Positions 1 to 6,611 are shown, numbered from the stretch's first letter. The stretch: 9,423 nt of DNA from Mycobacterium sp. (GCA_018882545.1 VERS01000039.1:1-9423), one strand, 5' to 3'. Program-made: numbers and translations. Notes: generated by a model not told the origin, from the letters alone.

Positions 1-312
1 GGTCCACACCGGGGTGTCGGCCCCGACGTCGGCGACAGCGTCGAGCAACCTGCGCGGCCCGGCAGACAGCCACGCGATTTGTCCGTCGCGGTCAGCGGGC
101 GGCCGACCATCGGGGACGCTGAGCGGGTCGATGTAGTCAGCGGACTGTTCGGCCACGATGTGGGCGCACCACCGGTCGCCGCGGCCGACGTGGCGCATCA
201 ACTGGTCGAGTGTCCACTCCGGACAGGTCGGAACCGGTGTGCTGAGGTCGGCGGTTCGCAACAGTTCGGCAAAGGCGATGTTCTCGGCGATCAGGGTGGT
301 GGAGGCGTCCAC
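1..312 (-). CDS. Maleylpyruvate isomerase family mycothiol-dependent protein, N-terminal part (cut by window edge)
   Basis: Reading the minus strand from a GTG at 312 gives 104 residues with no stop before the window edge. Residues 28-42 (P-T-C-P-E-W-T-L-D-Q-L-M-R-H-V) match the hallmark of the mycothiol-dependent maleylpyruvate isomerase N-terminal domain, a DinB-like four-helix bundle; His41 sits where the family's first metal-ligand His is expected. The remaining metal ligands and the C-terminal domain lie outside the window. Known members use mycothiol as cofactor in isomerase or thiol-transfer reactions, but most actinobacterial paralogues have no assigned substrate, so only the family is called. 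It follows the nitroreductase gene by 34 bases and is probably in the same operon. No clear Shine-Dalgarno precedes the GTG. The frame is open upstream into the nitroreductase end, but I found no better start codon there. Confidence 0.85.
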   Translation of the reverse strand, partial: MDASTTLIAENIAFAELLRTADLSTPVPTCPEWTLDQLMRHVGRGDRWCAHIVAEQSADYIDPLSVPDGRPPADRDGQIAWLSAGPRRLLDAVADVGADTPVWT

Positions 313-318
313 GACAGT

Positions 319-342
319 GAAATCTACGCCGAAATCTACGCC
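319..342. repeat. Perfect 12-bp tandem duplication before the isomerase-family start
   Basis: The unit gaaatctacgcc occurs twice head to tail (319-330 and 331-342) in the short gap between the nitroreductase stop and the GTG at 312. Being 12 bp, it does not shift the reading frame leading into the downstream gene. It occupies the place where a ribosome binding site would be expected but contains no purine-rich SD on the minus strand. Confidence 0.9.
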
Positions 343-346
343 GCCC

Positions 347-1054
347 TCACCGTCCCCGGCGGAAGGGCTGATTGCCGTAGCGGTCGAGGTGCACCACCTC
401 CCCGATCGGGGGTCGCGTGGTCGGGCCGTAGCGGCCCCTGGCCCATCCGATCGGGACGATGCACACCGGCACGATGTTGCGGGGCAGGCCGAGGGTCCGT
501 CGCACCGCGGGCACCCACCAGATCGGTAGGGTCTGCAGCGAGGCACCGAGGCCGACGGCCCGGCAGGCCAGCAGCAGGTTCTGCACCGCCGGGTAGACCG
601 AACCGTAGAAGGACGATACGGCGATCTGCGGACGGCCGACCGCCCGGTGCTTGGCGCTGCGCCGATAACAGGGGATGACGAACACCGGCAGTTCCTCGAA
701 GTGCTCGGCCTGCCACTGCCCGGGCCGGATTGCCCGCAGTTCCTTCTCGTCGCCCCGCGCCTGGCGTTGCACGATCGGGTTGAACAGCCGATACAGCCGG
801 CGGTAGATCCGGGCCAGGCGCGCCTTCTGGTCCGGGCTCTCCACCACGATGTAGTGCCAGTCCTGGCTGTTGGAACTGGTGGGCGCCTTCAGTGAAAACT
901 CGAGCAGGGGCAGCAGCACCTGGTGTGACACCGGGTCCAGATGCAGGCGCCGCACGGCGCGCTGGGTCCGCATCGCCTCGTCCATCGGCATGCCGAGGCG
1001 GGCGAGGGCTTCAGCGGGCGTGGGGGGTACGAACGGCGGGCCAGGGTCGCTCAC
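347..1054 (-). CDS. Nitroreductase family FMN oxidoreductase
   Basis: The product is 235 aa, starting at a GTG and ending with TGA at 349-347. It shows the nitroreductase fold signatures: T-Q-R-A-V-R-R at 30-36 (phosphate-binding arginines of FMN), A-P-T-S-S-N-S-Q at 57-64 (flavin contact loop), G-S-V-Y-P-A-V-Q-N-L-L-L-A from 151 (dimer and FMN helix) and P-I-G-W-A-R-G at 201-207. These enzymes are homodimeric flavoproteins that reduce nitro compounds, quinones or other electron acceptors with NAD(P)H; the layout resembles mycobacterial members such as Rv3368c as I recall it. The physiological substrate cannot be read from sequence. No signal peptide is present, so it is cytosolic. It lies 30 bases after the SDR stop and 34 bases before the isomerase-family gene, which suggests one transcript. 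The first ~20 proline-rich residues precede the conserved domain, so a start further in (Met22 or Met24) is possible. Confidence 0.9.
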   Translation of the reverse strand: MSDPGPPFVPPTPAEALARLGMPMDEAMRTQRAVRRLHLDPVSHQVLLPLLEFSLKAPTSSNSQDWHYIVVESPDQKARLARIYRRLYRLFNPIVQRQARGDEKELRAIRPGQWQAEHFEELPVFVIPCYRRSAKHRAVGRPQIAVSSFYGSVYPAVQNLLLACRAVGLGASLQTLPIWWVPAVRRTLGLPRNIVPVCIVPIGWARGRYGPTTRPPIGEVVHLDRYGNQPFRRGR

Positions 1055-1084
1055 ACACCGATCGTAGACACCCGCGCCCGAAGG

Positions 1085-1963
1085 TCACCGTCCCTCAAGC
1101 TTTTCGGAGCGGGCGGTCGTCGACCGGCCCAGTGCGGCCACCTCGGCGTCCATCCGGGGCAGGATTTCGGGCACTACTGCTCGAATAGGCCGTTCCCCCA
1201 GCGGAGTTGACAGCAGCGGGCGCAGCCAACGGAAGGCGCCGACCCAGCGGGGGACGTTGATGCGTCGCTTGCGCCTCTCGATGCCGCTGACGAACGCCTC
1301 ACCGCATTCGGCCACGCCGGTGGTCCCGCCCAGCGGGCCGGGCAGCTTGGCCAGCAGCTCACCGAAGGCGCGCATGTCGCTCTTGGCGTCCTGCACCATC
1401 GGGGTGTCGATCCAGGACATGTGCGCCGAGCCGACGTCGACCCCCCGGTGGGCGACCTCCAGTCGCAGCGCGTTGGCGAAATGCTCGATGCCGGCCTTGG
1501 ACGCGTGGTAGGCCCCCAGTCCCGGCGCGGCGGAGTAGGCGGCGAAGGAGGAGACGATCAGGACATAGCCGCGACGGTCGATGACGGCGGGCAGCGTCGC
1601 CCGCACGGTGTGGAACACGCCGAGGATGTTGATGTCCAGCAGCCGCTTGAACGCCTCGGGGTCGACCTGCAGAACCGAGCCGTAGGTGGCGATGCCGGCG
1701 TTGGCGACGACCACGTCGATCCCACCGAACCGCTCGACCGCACGATCCGCGACATCCTGCATGGCGTCCAGATCTCGCACGTCGGCGACCGCCGTCAGCA
1801 CCTGGTCCGCCCCGAGTTCGGCGGCCAGATCCGCCAGCGGTTCGGCGTCGATATCGGTGATGACCAGTCGGGCGTTCTTGCGCCGGAGCCGGCGTGCGAC
1901 GTCGGCGCCCACCCCCCTGGCCCCGCCCGTTATGAAGACGACTTTGCCGCTCACTCCACCCAT
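1085..1963 (-). CDS. SDR family NAD(P)-dependent oxidoreductase
   Basis: This is a classical short-chain dehydrogenase of 292 aa. Visible elements are the dinucleotide motif T-G-G-A-R-G-V-G at 12-19, Asp37 ending beta-2 (suggesting NAD(H) over NADP(H)), N-A-G at 88-90, catalytic Asn112, Ser139 and the Tyr152-x3-Lys156 pair. The C-terminal ~80 residues (R-R-K-R-R-I-N-V-P-R-W and after) form an extension beyond the 250-residue core that is common in actinobacterial SDRs and probably binds substrate or lipid. The substrate is unknown. The ATG at 1963 is preferred; a GTG at 1954 would give a start right before S-G-K-V-V-F and cannot be excluded. Neither has a good SD, so a leaderless message is possible. 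It is the first gene of the SDR, nitroreductase, isomerase-family set and diverges from the lipoprotein gene across 78 bases. Confidence 0.93.
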   Translation of the reverse strand: MGGVSGKVVFITGGARGVGADVARRLRRKNARLVITDIDAEPLADLAAELGADQVLTAVADVRDLDAMQDVADRAVERFGGIDVVVANAGIATYGSVLQVDPEAFKRLLDINILGVFHTVRATLPAVIDRRGYVLIVSSFAAYSAAPGLGAYHASKAGIEHFANALRLEVAHRGVDVGSAHMSWIDTPMVQDAKSDMRAFGELLAKLPGPLGGTTGVAECGEAFVSGIERRKRRINVPRWVGAFRWLRPLLSTPLGERPIRAVVPEILPRMDAEVAALGRSTTARSEKLEGR

Positions 1964-2029
1964 GGCTGGCCACGCTACCGGACTCACCGCCCAGGGGGCG
2001 TCCGCTAGCCAGATCGGTGATTCAGGAAC

Positions 2030-2035
2030 CATACT
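2030..2035 (+). promoter_or_regulatory. Candidate -10 element for a leaderless lipoprotein mRNA
   Basis: CATACT matches four of six positions of TATAAT, and its spacing puts the transcription start at about 2042, the A of the lipoprotein ATG. There is no Shine-Dalgarno in front of this gene, so a leaderless transcript, frequent in mycobacteria, fits. No convincing -35 is visible. Confidence 0.4.
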
Positions 2036-2041
2036 GACAAG

Positions 2042-2401
2042 ATGACAGTCCGCCGGCGCTTTGTCCTCGCCGTCGCCGCGGCCGCGCTGGTTGCTGCCGG
2101 CTGCGCCACCGCGACAACTGAGGACGGCAACAGGGCCGAGCAGCCGACAGCGGCCGGTGCCGGCGAGAATGCGGGAACCGTCTCGACAGAGCAGCAGCGT
2201 CAGGCCCAGGAGCTTGCCGTGCAGGCGGAGAAGATCATGCTGGACCCCGATCTGGCTCCCCGGGAGAAGTATCCGAAGTCGCTCGGAATGTTCCGGGATG
2301 CCCTCGAGATCGACCCCAACAATGCCCTGGCCAAACAAAGCATCACGCTGATCGAGGACATTTATCGCAGCATGGGCCGGCCGGTCCCGGACCCCGAGTG
2401 A
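2042..2401 (+). CDS. Small exported lipoprotein with TPR-like C-terminus
   Basis: The product is 119 aa. Residues 4-8 are R-R-R-F-V, followed by an alanine/valine-rich hydrophobic stretch and a lipobox V-A-A-G-C with the lipidated Cys at 21, so it should be anchored on the outer face of the cytoplasmic membrane. The R-R-x-F-V start also resembles a Tat signal. Residues 22-60 are a low-complexity polar linker. Residues 60-119 (with Y-P-K-S-L-G-M-F-R-D-A-L-E-I-D-P-N-N-A-L) read like one tetratricopeptide unit plus a following helix, suggesting a protein-binding role. I do not recognise a named family. It is the only plus-strand gene: it diverges from the SDR gene and converges on the amidase gene, 32 bases away. 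Confidence 0.85.
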   Translation: MTVRRRFVLAVAAAALVAAGCATATTEDGNRAEQPTAAGAGENAGTVSTEQQRQAQELAVQAEKIMLDPDLAPREKYPKSLGMFRDALEIDPNNALAKQSITLIEDIYRSMGRPVPDPE

Positions 2402-2412
2402 CGGGGTCGCTG

Positions 2413-2436
2413 TAGCTGCGGCCGGCGGTTCAGCTA
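2413..2436. terminator. Weak candidate bidirectional terminator between convergent genes
   Basis: The inverted repeat TAGCTG (2413-2418) and CAGCTA (2431-2436) surrounds a 12-base GC-rich loop and lies between the lipoprotein stop and the convergent amidase stop, overlapping the latter's TAG. On the plus strand it is followed by TTCCTT, a poor U-rich tail. Position supports a terminator; the stem is short. Confidence 0.35.
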
Positions 2437-3705
2437 TTCCTTCGCCGACGGCGGGTGAGGGCGATCCGCGGCCTGCGCGGCGGTCCGTTTGCGCAAAACC
2501 CGCGGTAGGACGCCCAGCAAGCCCAGCAGCGCCAGGATCGGCAGCAGCCACCACAACCGGAAGCTGCGTTCGGCCGGCTGCGCCGCGTGGGGCGCGGTCG
2601 CGGCCGGCCGGGCGGGCTCTGCGGCCGTGGGCGCCAGGAAGGCGATCGGCTTCGCCGGGGCCAACTGGTTGTCGATGTTGCCGATGATCGAGTAGTTCTC
2701 CTCGACCGCGACCGCCCGGATACCCGACCCAGGACGCAGGTTGACGTTGTTGAGGTTGACCCACACGATGTTCGGGCTCAGCGCCGACTCGAAGTAGTAG
2801 ACCTTGTTGGTGGAATCGGCGACGGAGCGCCAGTAGGTGGGGGAGAGGTTCGGATGTTCCGGGTCGCCCACCCCCCACGGCACCGACACGTTACGCATCA
2901 CGCTGAACACCCCGGCCACGGCCTGGCGCTCATCGGAGGTCTGCGGCAGCTTGCTCAGGTAGTACGAAGCGCGGACGAAGCGGTCCTGGGACTGGATGGA
3001 GCCGGGGAGGTCCTTGTTCTTGTCGACGTCGTCCCACTTGGCGTTGAGCTCAAGTTGCTGATCGTAGGTCGGGCTGTTGGTCATCACCTGGTACTGGCGG
3101 CCGTGGTGGATGACCGGTTTGCCGTCGAGGTATTCGATGATCGCCGAGTCGCCCGAGGCGTCGGTCACCGACAGGTGCACCGTCGGGTGGGCCGCCCCGC
3201 CCGGCCCGAAGTTGATCGGCACGATGTAGATCGACGGGTCGGTGAACGCCTCGACCACCTCCTTGACAGTGCCGAAGCTGGTCAGCACGTAGTCCACCCA
3301 GCCGGCGAAGGACAGCCGCGGTCGGTCATCAGCCGGGGCCGGCCCGAAATCGGACTCGCCCAGGTAGAGCAGGTTGGCCACCAGGCCGACCTCATTCATC
3401 CCGTCGAACACCCCGTCGATGGGCCCGTCGGGATCGGTGGTGCCGGCCACCTCGATCGCGCCGTACTTGCGGGTCCAGGTCAGCGAGTTCACCCCGCCCG
3501 CGCCGTCCTGGGTGCTGCCGGCGGGCACCGCGTAGAGGTGGGAGTGGAACGAATACGGCCAGTCCATGGACCGGCCGGTGATGACCATCCCGTCGGGTCC
3601 GAGCCAGGTCACCCGGCTGCAGGCGTTCGCTGCCGGTGCCAGTCCGAGCAACATCACGATCGCCAGCAGCGGCGCGAAAAGTCGGGAAGCGGCTAATAAA
3701 CGCAT
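2434..3705 (-). CDS. Secreted, membrane-anchored choloylglycine hydrolase / linear amide C-N hydrolase family protein (Ntn fold)
   Basis: The product is 423 aa from the ATG at 3705, chosen because AGAGAGGA lies 5 bases upstream; an in-frame ATG at 3732 has no SD. Residues 1-28 are a signal peptide ending A-N-A, directly before Cys29. In this family the Cys must be the N-terminal residue to act as nucleophile, so signal-peptidase cleavage would mature the enzyme. Other expected residues are Arg45 and Asp48 (G-R-S-M-D-W), Asn104 (G-M-N-E-V-G-L), Asn210 (T-N-S-P) and R-F-V-R at 242-245. After ~350 comes a Pro/Ala-rich linker, a hydrophobic helix at about 384-405 and a basic tail R-K-R, so the catalytic domain faces outside. 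Relatives cleave bile-salt, penicillin V, N-acyl-ethanolamine or acyl-homoserine-lactone amides; which applies here is not evident. It follows the antigen-85-like gene with 216 bases between. Confidence 0.92.
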   Translation of the reverse strand: MRLLAASRLFAPLLAIVMLLGLAPAANACSRVTWLGPDGMVITGRSMDWPYSFHSHLYAVPAGSTQDGAGGVNSLTWTRKYGAIEVAGTTDPDGPIDGVFDGMNEVGLVANLLYLGESDFGPAPADDRPRLSFAGWVDYVLTSFGTVKEVVEAFTDPSIYIVPINFGPGGAAHPTVHLSVTDASGDSAIIEYLDGKPVIHHGRQYQVMTNSPTYDQQLELNAKWDDVDKNKDLPGSIQSQDRFVRASYYLSKLPQTSDERQAVAGVFSVMRNVSVPWGVGDPEHPNLSPTYWRSVADSTNKVYYFESALSPNIVWVNLNNVNLRPGSGIRAVAVEENYSIIGNIDNQLAPAKPIAFLAPTAAEPARPAATAPHAAQPAERSFRLWWLLPILALLGLLGVLPRVLRKRTAAQAADRPHPPSAKE

Positions 3706-3710
3706 GATGA

Positions 3711-3718
3711 TCCTCTCT
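3711..3718 (-). promoter_or_regulatory. Shine-Dalgarno that decides the amidase start
   Basis: AGAGAGGA on the minus strand sits 5 bases before the ATG at 3705 and overlaps the right arm of an inverted repeat (3715-3742). It is one of the few clear ribosome binding sites in the window, and it favours Met at 3705 over the upstream in-frame ATG. Confidence 0.7.
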
Positions 3719-3742
3719 GTCTTGATGGTCATTCTGACAGAG
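3715..3742. promoter_or_regulatory. Inverted repeat in the amidase leader (operator or hairpin)
   Basis: Perfect 7-bp arms CTCTGTC (3715-3721) and GACAGAG (3736-3742) are separated by 14 bases. If the -10-like AATAAT at 3745-3750 is right, the transcription start would be near 3738 and the repeat would straddle it, which fits a repressor operator. If transcription starts further upstream, the arms could pair in the mRNA and cover part of the Shine-Dalgarno. Confidence 0.4.
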
Positions 3743-3744
3743 CG

Positions 3745-3750
3745 ATTATT
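3745..3750 (-). promoter_or_regulatory. Candidate -10 element of the amidase gene
   Basis: AATAAT on the minus strand matches five of six positions of TATAAT and stands out in GC-rich surroundings. It predicts a start near 3738, leaving a leader of about 32 bases. No recognisable -35 is present at the normal distance. Confidence 0.35.
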
Positions 3751-3882
3751 TGCTGTCGCGCAAACTCGGATCGCGCCGCGCCGGTCCTCGGCACGGAGTA
3801 ACCGCGGTGGCTGCGGCACTGGGGTCCGCTGTTGGCCAGCACCCGCGACTTCATCGACGGCCGCCCAGATGCCCACCCCGCC

Positions 3883-3923
3883 GACGGCGTCACCGCACCG
3901 TACCCGGATCGGCGGTGACCGTC
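3883..3923. terminator. Strong hairpin at the end of the antigen-85-like gene
   Basis: Left arm 3883-3896 and right arm 3912-3923 can pair over 12 bp with a two-base bulge (cg at 3888-3889) and a 15-base loop. The structure begins at the gene's stop codon. There is no T-run after it in the minus direction, so it would be an I-shaped, tail-less terminator of the kind proposed for mycobacteria, or an RNA-stabilising end. Confidence 0.45.
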
Positions 3924-4911
3924 AGGCTCCCAGGGCGGGTGCGATGGTGGTGTACCAGGATTCCTGCATTTCGGATTCGAACAGTCCCCAGGTGTGGGTG
4001 CCTTCGGGGCGCACGACGTAGGTGATCGGCACGCCGGCGGCTTGGGCGGCGTCTGCGAAGCGGCGGGTGTTCTCGGCGACGATGCCCTCGATGAACCCGC
4101 CGGCGAAGTTGTTGCCGAAGCCCTCCGGCAGCCGGTCGACCTGGCCCTGCCCGCCGCCGGAGGCCGCGGCGTAGACCGCGACCCCGCGCAGTTTGTCGAC
4201 GTTCTTGGAGGGGTCGTGGGCGATCCACAGCGGCCCGCCCTGCGGGCCCCACATGTTCTCGGCGCTGGCCCCGCCGGACATCAGGGTCAGCCCGATCTGC
4301 TGGGCGGCCTGCGGGTCCGAACTGGCCGGGAAGCCGCTGTAGGAGGCCACCGCCTGGAACACCCCGGGGGCCTGCACGGCGTAGTCGATGGCGGTGCCCC
4401 CGGTGCTGGACAGCCCGCCCACGGCGTTGCGGCCGTTGGCGTTGTAGGTGGCGTTGATCAGCGGGGGCAGCTCGCGGGTCATGTAGGTCTGGTACTGCTT
4501 GGCGGGGTCGTTGACCCAGTCGGTCCACCAGCTGAACTGCCCGCCCAGCGGGGAGACGACGTTGACGTATTTGTCGGCGAAGAAGCCCTCGATGTCGGTC
4601 ATCCCGAACCAGCTTTTGGTGCCCGGGGCGAAGCTGGCGCCGGGGTCGAGGTTGTCCCCGCCGTCGATGCCGGGCAGCAGGTACAGCGTCGGGGCGCCCC
4701 CGCCGGGTGCTTTGTAGACGTCGTTGATGATGATCTTGTTCATCGCCGGGGAGAACACCGACACCTTGTCCCAGCGGTCGCTGACCCGCTCAATCCCGGC
4801 GATGTAGGCACCCCCACCCGGAACAGCGCCCGCTGGAGGTGTGAGGAAGGCCGCGATCAGGATGACCAATACGGCGAGCCGAATACCGGCGCGCGCTCCG
4901 ACACTCAACAT
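3922..4911 (-). CDS. Antigen 85-like secreted mycolyltransferase / esterase family protein
   Basis: The product is 329 aa from the ATG at 4911, preceded by AGGGG at about 10 bases; a TTG at 4947 would add 12 residues without a benefit. Residues 1-29 form a signal peptide ending A-G-A. The alpha/beta-hydrolase body aligns with antigen 85: G-G-Q-F-S-W-W-T-D-W at 123-132, nucleophile Ser168 in G-G-L-S-S-T-G, M-W-G-P at 220-223, an acid at Glu275 (F-I-E-G) and His306 in E-G-T-H-T-W. Antigen 85 enzymes transfer mycolic acids from trehalose monomycolate to trehalose or arabinogalactan outside the membrane. Differences from FbpA/B/C are the absence of any Cys in the mature protein (so no Cys87-Cys92 disulfide) and G-L-S-S-T in place of G-L-S-M-A. 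The triad is present, unlike in FbpD/MPT51. It may be a divergent mycolyltransferase or an esterase. It follows the MFS gene by 164 bases. Confidence 0.9.
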   Translation of the reverse strand: MLSVGARAGIRLAVLVILIAAFLTPPAGAVPGGGAYIAGIERVSDRWDKVSVFSPAMNKIIINDVYKAPGGGAPTLYLLPGIDGGDNLDPGASFAPGTKSWFGMTDIEGFFADKYVNVVSPLGGQFSWWTDWVNDPAKQYQTYMTRELPPLINATYNANGRNAVGGLSSTGGTAIDYAVQAPGVFQAVASYSGFPASSDPQAAQQIGLTLMSGGASAENMWGPQGGPLWIAHDPSKNVDKLRGVAVYAAASGGGQGQVDRLPEGFGNNFAGGFIEGIVAENTRRFADAAQAAGVPITYVVRPEGTHTWGLFESEMQESWYTTIAPALGA

Positions 4912-4970
4912 CCTGCAAGTTCCCCTCAACCCATGAACACGGGGCAATCCCGGGTCTGACGCTAAGGCTT

Positions 4971-4990
4971 GGCGGTCGGCGCCGCCCGCC
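4971..4990. promoter_or_regulatory. 20-bp near-perfect palindrome between MFS and antigen-85-like genes
   Basis: The two 10-base halves are inverted complements with one mismatch. It lies 60 to 80 bases upstream of the antigen-85-like start and about 85 bases after the MFS stop. It could be an operator or a tail-less terminator; neither promoter elements nor a T-tract decide between these. Confidence 0.3.
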
Positions 4991-5075
4991 AGGTGTTCAG
5001 ATTCATACGAACGGTCGACACGGCGCTTCGCCCATCCCCGTTGCGTTGCGGATGTGTCTTAACAGGTCACTGTCC

Positions 5076-6608
5076 TCACCGTTCCGAAGCGGGGATATCG
5101 GCGGGCGCGTGTCCACGCCGGAACAGCATGATCGCGACGACAGCCGCCGCCAGGGTGATCACTGTCAGGATGACGTTGAGCGTGTGTGCGGTGCTCAGCA
5201 TGCTCGAGGTGGCCTGGGAAACGACCCATTGCGTTCGTTCGGGATCCAAGCTGCTACCGCCCGGTGAGTGGGCCGTAGCGGCGAGTGTCTCACCGGCCTG
5301 TTCCGGGCTGACGCCCGACCCGGCCAGCCTCGGGCCCGCGTCTCGGATGAACAGAAGGATGCCGAGCATGGAGAACAGTGCCGAACCGAGGCCGTAAAAC
5401 GTTCCGGCCACCGAAGCCTTCACCGCGGACACCACACCGCTGAGATGGACTGGGGCGCTGGACATCATGACTGTGGTCTGTGGTGTCCCCACGATTGCCC
5501 CGCCGATCGCCATCAGTGCCATGGCCATCCAGACGGCGACGATCGGCGTGTGGAAACCGAAGGCGACCCGCACCAGCAGGCTGACGGCCATAACCACCAG
5601 GCCGCCGACCAACACCGCGCAGTTGCCCCAGCGGGTCGCCGCCCGGCCGGCCCAGATCGCGGCCAGCGCCGACAGCAGGGTGGCCGGAATGAACATAAGG
5701 GCGAAGGTGGAGGTGGACAGCTCCCGAATGACAACGAGATAGAAGGTGGCCATGATCGCCGAGGCCCCCTGAACAACATTGCTCGCCATGCCCGCGGTCA
5801 CGACGGCGTTGAACCGCGTGGAGCGGAAGATCCGGAGATCCAGTGCCGGGTTTTCGCAGCGCAACTCCCACCAGACGAATGCGGCACCCGCGGTGAGCCC
5901 CCCCACGATCGGCGCCACCGCTTCGAGGTCGACACCGCTTTGCAGCCGAGAGATGCCGTAGATGATTCCGATCAGGGCGGCGGCTATGAGTACCAGCCCC
6001 GCGACATCGGTCTTACCCTGCGAGGTCAGTGTCTCCGGGACGTAGCGCAGGGTGATCACCGCGACGATGGCCGCCAGGACCGGTGTGACGAGAAGCCCGG
6101 AGCGCCAACCGATGTGTTCGACCAGGAGACCGCCCACCGTCGCCGGCAGCACGCCGAAGGCGTACACCGCCGCAAGATAGCGGGCGATCGCCCCTGCCCG
6201 CTTCTCAGCCGGGAAGGCCGCGTTCATGATCGCCAGAGACAACCCGCTCAGGAAGGCGAACGCCACCCCGATACAGGCTCTCGCGATCATCAGTACGACG
6301 ACATTCGGGGCGGCCGCGCCGATCAGCCCGAATGCCACCGTGGCCCACGCACCGCCGAGAAACATCCTCTTCATGCCGTATCTGTCGCCCAGCACACCGG
6401 CGCCCAGCACCGAGGCCGCCAGCGTCAGCGTCGCCAGCGACGACACGAATATCGTTGTGCTAGGCGAGAAGTGCAGTCCATTGCGGATGATGGAGATGTT
6501 GGCCGACAGGATGCGCAGATCACCCAAGACGACCGCGCTGCCCAGGCCCATGGCCACCGTCGTCATGGTTGCCGCGAAGCCGGTCACCTGCTCTTGCTGA
6601 CGCACCAC
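5076..6608 (-). CDS. DHA2-type MFS transporter, 14 membrane helices
   Basis: The product is 510 aa, typical of the 14-helix drug:H+ antiporter-2 group (EmrB/QacA-like). Motif A is clear in the loop after helix 2 (G-V-L-G-D-R-Y-G-M-K-R), with an acidic/basic pattern for proton-coupled conformational change. A motif-C-like stretch, G-V-L-P-A-T-V-G-G-L-L at about 151-161, is typical of exporters. A hydrophilic loop of about 50 residues rich in Ser, Gly and Thr lies before the last helix and probably faces the periplasm. Two tandem GTG codons (6608 and 6605) begin the frame. A TAGCAT -10-like element at 6612-6617 puts the transcript start on them, implying leaderless translation. The substrate is unknown; multidrug or dye efflux is the usual role. 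It lies 100 bases after the M14 gene with its own apparent promoter region, so it need not belong to the upstream cassette. Confidence 0.92.
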   Translation of the reverse strand: MVRQQEQVTGFAATMTTVAMGLGSAVVLGDLRILSANISIIRNGLHFSPSTTIFVSSLATLTLAASVLGAGVLGDRYGMKRMFLGGAWATVAFGLIGAAAPNVVVLMIARACIGVAFAFLSGLSLAIMNAAFPAEKRAGAIARYLAAVYAFGVLPATVGGLLVEHIGWRSGLLVTPVLAAIVAVITLRYVPETLTSQGKTDVAGLVLIAAALIGIIYGISRLQSGVDLEAVAPIVGGLTAGAAFVWWELRCENPALDLRIFRSTRFNAVVTAGMASNVVQGASAIMATFYLVVIRELSTSTFALMFIPATLLSALAAIWAGRAATRWGNCAVLVGGLVVMAVSLLVRVAFGFHTPIVAVWMAMALMAIGGAIVGTPQTTVMMSSAPVHLSGVVSAVKASVAGTFYGLGSALFSMLGILLFIRDAGPRLAGSGVSPEQAGETLAATAHSPGGSSLDPERTQWVVSQATSSMLSTAHTLNVILTVITLAAAVVAIMLFRRGHAPADIPASER

Positions 6609-6611
6609 GCG

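Noticed and set aside
1964..2878. Long minus-strand open frame extending the SDR by 305 residues
   Set aside because: It runs antisense to the lipoprotein gene and the amidase end, has no domain character, and the SDR core begins right after the ATG at 1963.
2587..3696. 369-codon plus-strand open frame
   Set aside because: It lies antisense to the amidase, whose motifs are unmistakable. Its composition (very rich in Arg, His, Gly and Val) is typical of shadow frames in high-GC DNA.
3729..3854. 41-codon minus-strand ORF in the amidase upstream region
   Set aside because: It has no ribosome binding site and no recognisable sequence, and it would span the likely promoter box at 3745-3750. It ends with an ATGA overlap at 3729-3732, but that ATG is not the favoured amidase start.
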